A stretch of DNA of 31,658 nt. Origin: a virus. The translations under genes were made by a program, and so were the position numbers. Positions 8,516 through 16,909 of the stretch are shown here, piece after piece (the first letter of the stretch is position 1; each line of letters opens with the position of its first letter). Under the pieces are notes generated by a model. It did not search any database. It was not told where the DNA came from and saw only the letters and a program-made list of their open reading frames with translations. Where the stretch lies: IMG/VR virus record IMGVR_UViG_3300044988_000112, positions 1-31,658 of that record; one strand, 5' to 3'.

Positions 8516-9106
8516 TTAGGCTGTGAAAGCACCAAAGAATGGTGATTGTACAGTAATAGTGATTGTAGCAGTGTTTGCATCAGTTAACTGTGGGCTAACT
8601 TGAAGAGCTTCGATTTTACCAACCCAGTAGTAAACACTGTTTTGAACAGTACCTAGACCAGCAGTAGTAGAAGCATATTTAGTTGCACCAGAACCAGTAG
8701 GTTCACTGTTCAACAATGCAAAACGGAAAGCATATTGGTTACCATCACCAACCATGTTACCAAGAACGTTAGCTGCGTCTTTAGACCATTCACTAGGAAC
8801 AAAATTCAAAGTAAGTTCCATTGAAGGAGCGTCAGATTGACCTTGGATTTGTTGACTAGATTTTTGACCATAAGTTGCAACGTTAACAATGTTTGGTGGT
8901 GTACCCATTGAAGGGAACTCACGAACGTTTTTAACGCGAACAAATGTATTAACACCCTTAGTACCGCCTGATGATTCGATTTCGGTAGCAAATAATGCTT
9001 CGAATTCGGATTCAGTATCAAGGGTAGTCATTGTAGGTGGTGTTGAAGGTACAGCAATGGCTAAATCTGAGAACAGACCTGCGCCAATAGAACTGATGTG
9101 TGCCAT
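8516..9106 (-). CDS. Major tail tube protein
   Basis: 196 aa, a usual size for siphovirus tube proteins. The sequence is beta-rich with alternating Thr/Ser, including GVNTFVRVKNVREFPSMGTPPNIVNV near residue 50, QIQGQSDAPSMELTLNFVP near residue 90, a central RFALLNSE strand and a C-terminal TATITITVQSPFFGAFTA strand. These are features of lambda gpV-like tube subunits that stack as hexamers. It lies directly after the tail terminator gene and before the chaperones, as in lambda-like clusters. ATG at 9106 follows GGAG. A hairpin follows the stop. Function is inferred from this pattern and synteny, with good confidence. Confidence 0.85.
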   Translation of the reverse strand: MAHISSIGAGLFSDLAIAVPSTPPTMTTLDTESEFEALFATEIESSGGTKGVNTFVRVKNVREFPSMGTPPNIVNVATYGQKSSQQIQGQSDAPSMELTLNFVPSEWSKDAANVLGNMVGDGNQYAFRFALLNSEPTGSGATKYASTTAGLGTVQNSVYYWVGKIEALQVSPQLTDANTATITITVQSPFFGAFTA

Positions 9107-9109
9107 GTA

Positions 9110-9511
9110 TTAAACTCCAAAATAATTAAAAGGTATTGTGTAGGATGCTCGATATAAAGCTGTATTAGCCGTATCGACACCTATAGGGTTTAAAGAGCTC
9201 TTACCAAATTGTGTAACACTACTTGATAATTTAATACTCTTTCCAACTAGATGCTTATCTAGTTTATCTGCAATGATATTAGCCAATGATGGGCCAAATC
9301 CTGCTTTGGTAAATATGTCAATCTTTAATATTCCAGATGAAGAAACTAGATTAATGCCTTCACCATTAGCAATAATAGAAACTCTCAGATAATCTTTACC
9401 AGACGTATCACCCACAAAGTTTTGAGGGTAAGTCGGTATATCTTCGTTTATCCATGCTGTAGATGCAAAAATTGAAAATATGTCACTTTGAAGACCTTGA
9501 TATTTACCCAT
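9110..9511 (-). CDS. Tail terminator (DUF4128-like, gpU-type)
   Basis: 133 aa. It has the alpha/beta pattern of tail terminator proteins: an N-terminal helix (LQSDIFSIFASTAW), a strand near YLRVSIIANGEG, then GILKIDIFTKAGFGPSLANIIADKL with helix, and a C-terminal strand pair (ALYRASYTIPFNYFGV). DUF4128 and gpU proteins cap the growing tail and join it to the head. It begins with TAATG overlap to the preceding connector gene and GGGAGG as ribosome site, and ends three bases before the tube ATG. Assignment is by pattern and gene order. Confidence 0.75.
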   Translation of the reverse strand: MGKYQGLQSDIFSIFASTAWINEDIPTYPQNFVGDTSGKDYLRVSIIANGEGINLVSSSGILKIDIFTKAGFGPSLANIIADKLDKHLVGKSIKLSSSVTQFGKSSLNPIGVDTANTALYRASYTIPFNYFGV

Positions 9512-9894
9512 TAGACCTCCCTTATCACATCTATAGTTATAGTGAATTCATTATCTTTGAATGGTGGTACGATAGTCCATTCAACAGCATCGATAAGAAC
9601 TGTGCTATAAGATGTTAAGGTAGTAATTGTAATATCTTCGGATTTCATTAGTAATGTTCTACGAATAACGTTTCTTAATCCTTCATTGGCATTGCCAGTG
9701 GATGATTCTTTATTCTTAGATACAGTAACTATAGCTTTCACTGTTGTACTTTGCTGTGTTCCTTCTACTACCTCACTAGTCGAAAAATCAAAGCTGTCCA
9801 TTTTCTTTTGAACAAGTGTTACAGTTTTTGCTAAATCTCCGATGTCTTTAAAAGCTTTATTAACTTGGCTTTTAACGAGTAATCGGTAGCTCAT
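9511..9894 (-). CDS. Head-tail connector/head closure-type protein
   Basis: 127 aa. An N-terminal helix (VNKAFKDIGDLAKTVTLVQKK) is followed by beta strands (VKAIVTVSKN, ITITTLTSYSTVLIDAVEWTI) and ends with NEFTITIDVIREV. Size and order, between the adaptor and tail terminator genes, match head-closure proteins such as SPP1 gp16-type. I cannot name a specific family from sequence. Its ATG directly abuts the adaptor stop, and its stop overlaps the terminator ATG. Function is inferred from synteny. Confidence 0.6.
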   Translation of the reverse strand: MSYRLLVKSQVNKAFKDIGDLAKTVTLVQKKMDSFDFSTSEVVEGTQQSTTVKAIVTVSKNKESSTGNANEGLRNVIRRTLLMKSEDITITTLTSYSTVLIDAVEWTIVPPFKDNEFTITIDVIREV

Positions 9895-10371
9895 TTAATT
9901 TGCTCTCCACCACATATTAGAACCACCATTATCCAATAAAGGATTAATGATTTTCTTAATTGCGTAAGGAAATGTACTAACTTGATTAATATTATCTAAA
10001 CTAATATCACCAACTTTAATACTTTTAACTGAGCCACCTGCTGAAGTTGCGTCTTCATTACTCATCAAATGTAATGCCAATTCATAATTTGCAGTACTTA
10101 CACGGCTAGGTGTGCTACTCCCAAAAGAAATAACACTCCCAACTTTAGGATCGAAATACGAACCAGAACGTGGAAAAGATAATGCTTGAGATTCACTTAT
10201 GGCTGTGCCTGACCATGACATATCATCTAATAGTCGAGTGGCAGTAATTAATGCTTGAGCTTTAGTAGTATCATCTGCTAAATCCCATACACTTGCATTA
10301 AGCCTATCCCCAAAATATGTATCAGCTTCTGCAACTGTTACATAGGAATTAGTTCCTTTGACAAGTGCCAT
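9895..10371 (-). CDS. Head-tail adaptor (DnaT-like/gp6-type)
   Basis: 158 aa. It starts MALVKGTNSYVTVAEADTYF, then helices ASVWDLADDTTKAQALITAT and LLDDMSW, and has QALSFPRSG. This is the pattern of the phage family often annotated as 'DnaT-like ssDNA binding' and used as the adaptor ring under the portal. It follows the major capsid gene with a strong AAAGGAGAA ribosome site and abuts the head-closure gene. The DnaT-like name reflects a fold annotation; an adaptor role is the better inference here. Confidence 0.8.
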   Translation of the reverse strand: MALVKGTNSYVTVAEADTYFGDRLNASVWDLADDTTKAQALITATRLLDDMSWSGTAISESQALSFPRSGSYFDPKVGSVISFGSSTPSRVSTANYELALHLMSNEDATSAGGSVKSIKVGDISLDNINQVSTFPYAIKKIINPLLDNGGSNMWWRAN

Positions 10372-10386
10372 AAGTGTTCTCCTTTA

Positions 10387-11574
10387 TTAAGAGTGGAATA
10401 CTGGCAAGATGCCTAGGCTTAAAGCACTACTTGCTTTACGAGTCCATGTACCAGTTGTAGATGCCAATGTGCCTGAAGCAACAGCTGACAAAGCTTTTGG
10501 TGTACCGCCTTCAATAGCGTAACCGTAAGCAGCGTTGCTTGGGAAAGCATCTTGTGAACCAGCCCAGTTGTAACCAGCTGGATGACCAACATAACCCCAA
10601 CGATACCAGATAGAAGTTGAACCACCACCGTTGTAAGCGTTACCATCACGGAACATTTCAACAGAATCAGGAACAGCTAAGTTTTCCATTGCTAGAGCAC
10701 CAGGCAATACAATGAAAGAAGTCTTAGTACCAACGATATCTACACCAGCACCAGTGTTGATTTTAGTTAAATCAGCAGAAGCAAAACCTTGGCTAGCACG
10801 GGTTTGAATCAAACGGAATTTACCACCGAAAATAGTGTTAAATGTTACATTACCTTCTACTACGCTAGTTTGATCAACTAAGTTAGCTGAACGCAATGAA
10901 GCCATAACTTCTGGTGAAGTTACTAAGTAAGCATAATCTGGCTCGTAGTCTTTGTAAGCCATACCAAATGCTTGTAAGAAACCTTCAGCACGTTGAGCGC
11001 CTTGATTACCTGCAGTAGCAGCAGTAACAACTTTAGAAGCGCCTAAATCAACATAGAAACCATAGCGTTTGCTTGTTGGATCGTTGTCGAATGTTTGACC
11101 ACCAAGGCCAGTAGCACCAGAAGCAGCTGCAGCACCGTTTAAAGCTTCAGAAAGAGCAACACCTTTTAAGATAGAAAGGATAGCATCGCTTTCATCTTGT
11201 GCGCGTGTTTCAGCAAAGTCACGACCAATTTTAGCTAAGCCATCTACTTGAGTAACAACTTGAGCCATATTAACTTTTTCAGCACCATGAGTACGAACAG
11301 TTTTAACATAGTTTAAGAAGTCAGAAGCAAAGTTTGTTTTAGCACCTGCAGAAGCAGTATCTAAAGAAGCAACGTTTACAGTTGCGCTCAATGGTTTGAA
11401 CCAACGAACTTGACCAACATAAGTTTCAGTAGAAGTATCGATATCAGGGTTTGAACCTACGATACCAGTGCCAGATAATTTTTTAGCGTTAGTGTAGGCT
11501 TCATCAGCATAAGCACTAATTGCAGATTGTAGTGCATAGTTAGATGCACCAGCGATGTCTGTACGAGCAGTCAT
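10387..11574 (-). CDS. Major capsid protein
   Basis: 395 aa. It lies directly after a coiled-coil scaffold gene and before the adaptor, the standard place of the major capsid gene. The sequence has a helical N-terminal region (YALQSAISAYADEAYTNAKK), a long spine-like helix (DGLAKIGRDFAETRAQDESD) at residues about 110-135, an Ala/Gly-rich loop, YLVTSPEVMASLRSANLVDQ, and a C-terminal domain containing YRWGYVGHPAGYNWAGSQDAFP. This is consistent with an HK97-fold coat protein. ATG at 11574 follows AAGGAA. GC content and codon choice are slightly richer than in neighbours, as often seen in highly expressed genes. No separate protease gene is visible nearby. Confidence 0.88.
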   Translation of the reverse strand: MTARTDIAGASNYALQSAISAYADEAYTNAKKLSGTGIVGSNPDIDTSTETYVGQVRWFKPLSATVNVASLDTASAGAKTNFASDFLNYVKTVRTHGAEKVNMAQVVTQVDGLAKIGRDFAETRAQDESDAILSILKGVALSEALNGAAAASGATGLGGQTFDNDPTSKRYGFYVDLGASKVVTAATAGNQGAQRAEGFLQAFGMAYKDYEPDYAYLVTSPEVMASLRSANLVDQTSVVEGNVTFNTIFGGKFRLIQTRASQGFASADLTKINTGAGVDIVGTKTSFIVLPGALAMENLAVPDSVEMFRDGNAYNGGGSTSIWYRWGYVGHPAGYNWAGSQDAFPSNAAYGYAIEGGTPKALSAVASGTLASTTGTWTRKASSALSLGILPVFHS

Positions 11575-11590
11575 TTATTTATTTCCTTGT

Positions 11591-12295
11591 TTATTTTTGG
11601 TTAGGTAATTTGCCTTCAGAAGCTAACTTAAGAACTTCTTCTTGAGTCATCTTGAAAACAGAAGTTTTCTGTTCACCACTAGGGTTTCCAGATTTATTTG
11701 AATCAGTGTTACCGCTACCACTATTAGTTTTAGATTTGAACAAGAATGAGTTATCATCACTTGTAGAGAATGTAAGAACAAAATCTTTAATTGATATGCC
11801 AGAGCGGTGAATCCATTCACCTTTATCGTTCTGCATCAATTGGTTTACTATCTCGCGATAGGCCATATCAGCAGCATTTTCATTTCTAAATGCGTATCCT
11901 TTTAGTACGTCACGTACCGTAACATCACGAGTCAACTCGGTATTACGTTTTTCAAGTGCTTCACGTTTAGCTTTCTCTTCAGCAAGTTGTAATTCATAAG
12001 CTTCCTTATGTTTACCTTCTTCTTGCAATCGTTTAAGATTTGCTTCTTTTTCTTTTTGTTCAAACTCAGCAACTTTTTTTAAGGCATCGTCTCTAGAACC
12101 GTAAGCCCCATCAAGTTTTGATTTCAATTCCTTCAGTTCAGCTTCTACCCGTTCTTGAACTAATTTTGCAATCATATCTTTGTCTTTTTCATCGTCAGGT
12201 TGTTTCTTATCTGCTTCGATGCCAGCATTATATGTCGCTAATTCGTCAGGAGTTAGTTCTGCAATTTCTTCAGGTGTTAATAGTTTTGTAGCCAT
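11591..12295 (-). CDS. Capsid scaffolding protein
   Basis: 234 aa from the ATG at 12295, beginning MATKLLTPEEIAELTPDELA; this start has a strong GAGGAAG ribosome site and is preferred over an in-frame codon seven residues upstream. The protein is highly charged and coiled-coil (residues about 45-125: QERVEAELKELKSKLD, KEANLKRLQEEGKHKEAYEL, EKRNTELTRDVTVRD). The tail is Ser/Asn/Gly-rich and ends with FKMTQEEVLKLASEGKLP, a capsid-binding-like helix. It acts inside the procapsid during assembly. Position just before the major capsid gene supports the call. Confidence 0.87.
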   Translation of the reverse strand: MATKLLTPEEIAELTPDELATYNAGIEADKKQPDDEKDKDMIAKLVQERVEAELKELKSKLDGAYGSRDDALKKVAEFEQKEKEANLKRLQEEGKHKEAYELQLAEEKAKREALEKRNTELTRDVTVRDVLKGYAFRNENAADMAYREIVNQLMQNDKGEWIHRSGISIKDFVLTFSTSDDNSFLFKSKTNSGSGNTDSNKSGNPSGEQKTSVFKMTQEEVLKLASEGKLPNQK

Positions 12296-12354
12296 TTTAT
12301 TTCTTCCTCTGAGCACAGCTCGTTGACCTAAAGTACAACTCTAGGATTTGATTT

Positions 12355-12393
12355 TAAAAAATAAGAGACACCATTAAATATAGGTAGTGTCTC
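12355..12393 (-). terminator. Intrinsic terminator after MuF-RNA polymerase gene
   Basis: On the minus strand GAGACAC (plus 12387-12393, read in reverse complement) pairs with GTGTCTC (plus 12365-12371) across an AT-rich loop, followed by TTATTTTTTAAAA. It lies 17 bases past the giant gene's stop and upstream of the scaffold gene. It would separate low-copy head genes from the abundant scaffold/capsid block. The 59 bases downstream to the scaffold ATG leave room for a promoter, though no convincing sigma-70 match is seen. Confidence 0.8.
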
Positions 12394-12410
12394 CGAGTTC
12401 CTATATAACT

Positions 12411-14590
12411 TTATCCAATTCCATACCATCCAAAATCTTGAAAGAAATCTTCAGGTATTTCTTTGAGAATATCTTCTCGCATTAATATATCTTTATCTGT
12501 TATTAACTTACCATTAATTCTAGATCTACCAACTACTGGTATTAATCCAATTTCAATAGCCTCATTTAGATATTGATCATATAATGATTTAGGTAAACCT
12601 CGTTTTCTCATTTCATCTAATGTCATTTTAATAACATTATTACGAAGTGCATTTGCGTAGATTTTCCTTAAGTCTCTTCTTGCCTTTAACATATCAGCTG
12701 CATTTGTAAAGAAAGCATCGTGAATAGTAGAGGTTTGAATATTATTTTGTTTACCCCAAATATGAAAGTTTTTAACTAATGTAGCATCATTGGAATGGTT
12801 ACCATTAACAGCAAAAGCCGTTCTTGCCTTTCCAGCATCTGCAATATCATTAATTGTATCTGATTTATTTAAGACTTCATCCCACCAAGTAGGGTCTGTC
12901 TTTTGATCAATCTGAACAATATTTGTTATCCACTTACCATTAGCATCTTTATAGGTTAAACGTTCTTCAAAACGTTGTGTAAAGTTTTGTTCAATGATTT
13001 TACCATCAAAATTAACCCATGGCACTGTTGTCCATTTTTTAGGTAAAACTTTTTCACGAATACCATAAAGAATATTAGCTAATGTACTATTTGGAGAGTA
13101 TCCAGGGATACGGTTAAGAACACTTAATGGAGCTTGTTTTCTAACACCAATTACTTCTTTAGCTAAAATAGTAGCTAATCCTTGAGAACTATTTGAAGGC
13201 TTTGCATTAATAAGAAAATCTTCTGCAAGTCTACCAAAGAATCGTGTAAACTCTTTTAAGATAGGGACTTGTGTTCTTAAATTTTCACTCATAATTTTAG
13301 CAATAGAAGCAAAATCATCTGGTGTTACAATACGATCATATGATTGAGATAATTTTTCAACTAAATCTCTAGTCTTAGGTTCAAGAAAGTATAATTGTTC
13401 AATTATATCATCCCCTGGAACTAGTCCTTTATTAAAGATATCTTTAACATCTTGCCGTAAAGCTTTTAATTCTAAATAGAGTTCTGGGTCGTATTGTTCA
13501 TACCTTGCCATCCTTGCACTAATTTCGCTAAGTACAGTTTCTCTATCTGCTGCTTTTACAACCAATGTTCCTTCTTCTTTATTTAAGGCTTTAGCTAATT
13601 TACCTTCAACGTTTATAATTCCTGTTCTATCACCTGCACCATAGAATGTAACCATGTTTTGTGCTTTAGCTGCTTTTCTTAAATCTTTTTCTGTAAGGCC
13701 AAGTTTTAAGTTTAATTCTCTAAAACGAGAATCATTAAAAGTAGCAGCTGCAATTTCATCGTATAGTCTTCTTTTCTGGTTTGTTGGAACTACATTTGAT
13801 AATTCCGCTAATTGTTTATTTCTTGTGGTTAAAGCAATAATTTGAGCTCCGCTTGAAGAGGCATCTTGTTCAAGAGCTAGTGAGATTCTATAAGCAGATA
13901 ATTTATCAAGGTTTTTCTTTGTAAAATTACCTTCTAAAAATTCATTAATTCTAGACATTTCCAGGGCAAAACGTAATACCTTGCCTTGTTCCTCGCCATC
14001 AACACGCTGTAAAAACTCGTTCTCGAGTACATTACGTATGTCTTGGGGCTTACCTCTGCGCATTGAGTCACCAATTTTTATTAAATCAGCTTTCCAAGTT
14101 TCAGCAATTTTCTGACGTCCACTGAAAGAAAGTGAATTATAACGACCTTCGAAAGTATCGCTTAATCCGCCTAAGAACCCACCTATCTGATCTTGAAGAT
14201 TATTATATTCTTCACGACTAAATAACTTAGATTCTGCTGTATTTAAAAATGGTCTAAAAGTCTCGCCAGATTGTGGGCCAATTAATCCACGTTCATAAAT
14301 ACGAGCTCTGTGGTCTAAGAATGGTGTATTACTAAAAGCAATATCCTTTTCTCTTAACCACTGCATTGCTTTAAGACGCTCATACGCATCTCCACGCTGT
14401 ACTATATATTCTCTATAATGATTTAAGCTATGGAAATACTGAGCCTTACCTTTATCATCTTCAAAATTAATTAATTTATTTGTAAAGTCATAAAAGTCTT
14501 TATCAATTTTATATTGAGTCTTAGCTGACCAATTTAAGGCTTCTGCCATTGTTTTGTCAACAAGTTCTACTGGAAAATCACTAAAACTAC
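12411..14590 (-). other. T7-type RNA polymerase catalytic region within the MuF fusion
   Basis: Sub-feature covering residues about 770-1494. Motif codons: DxRxR at 14301-14315; motif A aspartate at 13863-13865; motif B tyrosine at 13641-13643; motif C HD at 12717-12722. Compared with T7 RNA polymerase, motif A to the motif B lysine is shorter (66 versus 94 residues), while the motif B tyrosine to motif C aspartate is longer (308 versus 173). The specificity-loop region therefore carries an insertion. No catalytic residue is missing, so an active enzyme is expected. Confidence 0.9.
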
Positions 14591-16895
14591 TAGTAGAAGT
14601 AATAGGAATTCTAGTATCTGTATAGCCCAAAATACCCTTATCAATAAAATATGTTTTATAACCTTCTCTAATTATTAATCTATTCTTTTCTTCTGTGACA
14701 CTAACACGAAGACCTAAGTCTACTTTACGAGTTAGTTGTGCATATTCTTGAATACGAGGATCTACGATTCTTAAATTAACAGCAAATGTATCATAATATG
14801 GGCCAAAGTAATTATTACTTAAGCGACTCTTCATTCTACGTTTCTGAACACCAAAGGTTTCTATTTCATAAATTCCTTTGTCTTTTGCGTCATCTAGTAA
14901 CTTGACACCTAGTTTCCACCATTCATTACGTGAACCTCTATAGTTAGCCATATTATATAAATCTCTGCCTAATGAGACAGCAAGCTGGTCTCTATCAGGT
15001 GAATCTGCTAAAGAAAGTCTGTTAGCAAATCTTAAATAAAAAGCGTTAATATCATCTTTATGTATTCTACTCCTTAATTTAACGGGTATCTTTAATGCAA
15101 GAAATCCGCTTAATTCTTTAGCAATCTTAGGAGCAATCTTATCTTCCCATTTATTTTTACTTTCGATATTCTTAATAAATGTATCGTGTAAATCTTGTAG
15201 TTGTACTGGGCCTAATACTGGATCAATATAATTATCTAGTTTTAATTTCTTAAGGAGATCTGCATCTTTTCTTAATTGAGTCTCCATATAATCAGAAACA
15301 TTCATTACATCAAATTTCATCTGTGCTACTGCAACTGCTTTGAAATTAGACCAAGGTTGTAAATCTGTTCTTGCTCGACCAAAAGTAATTCTAAGGTTAT
15401 CTGCAATTACAGCTCTTTCATTTACACCCATAGAGTTTTCTAGTTTATCTACAAATTGTAAAATAAAGTCTTTATCTCTTTGAAGAAGTTTATCACTTTC
15501 TTTTATGAGTCTTAAATTATTTTCAAGAGTTGCTAACGATGGTTGATATAGTCTTGCATCTTCATATCTTCCAGTTATAGGATTGAATATCATATTATCT
15601 TCGTTTGGTGGAGTATTTAATACTCTATTCTTAGTTGCTTTCTTTGTATGCAACAAGGAACCACGATAATTAACCAATGATAGATTACCATCTAATTCAC
15701 CAGCTTGTAATAAGTAATATTCTCGTAAAGCTTTTTGTAATTCTTTATTATCTAGGAAATCATCAGGTCTTGCGGCTCCAAGCTTAATGGTATCCAAACG
15801 CTCTTTTGCGATTGCAAATCTGCGTGTATCCCCTTGAATGGCGTAACCCGAATCTGTAAGCTGTCGTAATTCTTTGATTCCGACTGAGTTCCCTGAAGGA
15901 TTAGTAAACTTATCAAGCGTAAGCTGTCCTGATCTGAATATCTCAAGTTTGTCATAGTCTCCAATATGTCGGAGTTGTACATCTGTTGGCTGTCTTCGTA
16001 ACCATTCATCATAAGACTCTTTCAATGGAGTTTGACCATCATAAAATTGTATTTGCTTTTGACTTAAATCAGCAAAGTTTCTTTTTCTTATTTGTGCTAC
16101 ATTCTCAAGTTTTGATAAATCCTCCCAAGACTTCACAACAGGTATTGTAGTAGAACGACACCTAAAGTGAGCAGGAGGAAGATGAGAAGTATCACTGATA
16201 GGATAAATAGATCCATCACGGTGAGCGCATATTGGAGTAGTTCTTGAATCCAATACTGAAACATATTGCCAACCTTGTAATACTTTCTCATTTGCCTTGT
16301 ATACTTCATGATCTGTTTGAGCTGTTACACTTGTAATTGCTGTTGTTACTAATGCATTAGATTGATTTCTAGTAATATTAAAAACATTACCTTTTCGAAT
16401 ATCTAGAGCTAATTGAGTTGAAGTTTTACCTTCTGATAGACCTTTTCTAATAACTTGTTCAATTCTTTTTCTTTCACCAACACTGACGCCAGCCCACCCT
16501 TGCAACAGAGTTTTATCGTTATATAAAGGGCGAGTTAAAACAATTTCCTCAGCAATTCGTCTTTGTGGTTTAGCTGTACGCCAAATCTTCCCTACACCTG
16601 CTTCTAGATTTTGATATGTGTAGGATATTTGATCGGAGACTAAATCTAATAGAGAACGACTGGAGATTGTGTTCACCTCCTTGAAAGTTTTAGTGATTTC
16701 GGTATCTAATAAATCAAAGAATTTATTTATACCTTTACCAGAGAGTTGAGCTTCTTGAATTAATTTATCTACTCTGATTGTGTGACCGTCAACGATAAGC
16801 TCTACTTTACCATTAACGCGTCTTTCGTAAAGTCTTATCATGGCGCTTCGATCTACACTCTTATCATATATCAGAGTATTTACATTATCAGCCAT
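12411..16895 (-). CDS. Giant MuF head protein fused to T7-type single-subunit RNA polymerase
   Basis: 1494 aa. Residues about 135-255 are a phage Mu F-like head-morphogenesis domain: VLDSRTTPICAHRDG with D216 and C223, then LPPAHFRCRS with C246. MuF proteins are internal minor head proteins that associate with the portal. The C-terminal half is a single-subunit RNA polymerase. D861/R863/R865 match T7 DWRGR (421-425); D1011ASSSG matches motif A D537; R1073, K1077 and Y1085 match motif B R627/K631/Y639; H1367 in NHSND matches H784; H1392-D1393 match motif C H811-D812. It ends with EDFFQDFGWYGIG, like the T7 aromatic foot. Residues about 270-770 are unassigned and may include the polymerase N-terminal domain. 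ATG at 16895 has AAGGAAA. Delivery of the polymerase from the virion is inferred. Confidence 0.93.
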   Translation of the reverse strand: MADNVNTLIYDKSVDRSAMIRLYERRVNGKVELIVDGHTIRVDKLIQEAQLSGKGINKFFDLLDTEITKTFKEVNTISSRSLLDLVSDQISYTYQNLEAGVGKIWRTAKPQRRIAEEIVLTRPLYNDKTLLQGWAGVSVGERKRIEQVIRKGLSEGKTSTQLALDIRKGNVFNITRNQSNALVTTAITSVTAQTDHEVYKANEKVLQGWQYVSVLDSRTTPICAHRDGSIYPISDTSHLPPAHFRCRSTTIPVVKSWEDLSKLENVAQIRKRNFADLSQKQIQFYDGQTPLKESYDEWLRRQPTDVQLRHIGDYDKLEIFRSGQLTLDKFTNPSGNSVGIKELRQLTDSGYAIQGDTRRFAIAKERLDTIKLGAARPDDFLDNKELQKALREYYLLQAGELDGNLSLVNYRGSLLHTKKATKNRVLNTPPNEDNMIFNPITGRYEDARLYQPSLATLENNLRLIKESDKLLQRDKDFILQFVDKLENSMGVNERAVIADNLRITFGRARTDLQPWSNFKAVAVAQMKFDVMNVSDYMETQLRKDADLLKKLKLDNYIDPVLGPVQLQDLHDTFIKNIESKNKWEDKIAPKIAKELSGFLALKIPVKLRSRIHKDDINAFYLRFANRLSLADSPDRDQLAVSLGRDLYNMANYRGSRNEWWKLGVKLLDDAKDKGIYEIETFGVQKRRMKSRLSNNYFGPYYDTFAVNLRIVDPRIQEYAQLTRKVDLGLRVSVTEEKNRLIIREGYKTYFIDKGILGYTDTRIPITSTSSFSDFPVELVDKTMAEALNWSAKTQYKIDKDFYDFTNKLINFEDDKGKAQYFHSLNHYREYIVQRGDAYERLKAMQWLREKDIAFSNTPFLDHRARIYERGLIGPQSGETFRPFLNTAESKLFSREEYNNLQDQIGGFLGGLSDTFEGRYNSLSFSGRQKIAETWKADLIKIGDSMRRGKPQDIRNVLENEFLQRVDGEEQGKVLRFALEMSRINEFLEGNFTKKNLDKLSAYRISLALEQDASSSGAQIIALTTRNKQLAELSNVVPTNQKRRLYDEIAAATFNDSRFRELNLKLGLTEKDLRKAAKAQNMVTFYGAGDRTGIINVEGKLAKALNKEEGTLVVKAADRETVLSEISARMARYEQYDPELYLELKALRQDVKDIFNKGLVPGDDIIEQLYFLEPKTRDLVEKLSQSYDRIVTPDDFASIAKIMSENLRTQVPILKEFTRFFGRLAEDFLINAKPSNSSQGLATILAKEVIGVRKQAPLSVLNRIPGYSPNSTLANILYGIREKVLPKKWTTVPWVNFDGKIIEQNFTQRFEERLTYKDANGKWITNIVQIDQKTDPTWWDEVLNKSDTINDIADAGKARTAFAVNGNHSNDATLVKNFHIWGKQNNIQTSTIHDAFFTNAADMLKARRDLRKIYANALRNNVIKMTLDEMRKRGLPKSLYDQYLNEAIEIGLIPVVGRSRINGKLITDKDILMREDILKEIPEDFFQDFGWYGIG

Positions 16896-16909
16896 TTGAT
16901 TTCCTTAAA

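Noticed and set aside
15752-16012. Minus-strand 86-codon frame inside the MuF-polymerase gene
   Set aside because: It overlaps the main frame completely and shows no family pattern; the main frame is continuous and carries recognised domains on both sides.
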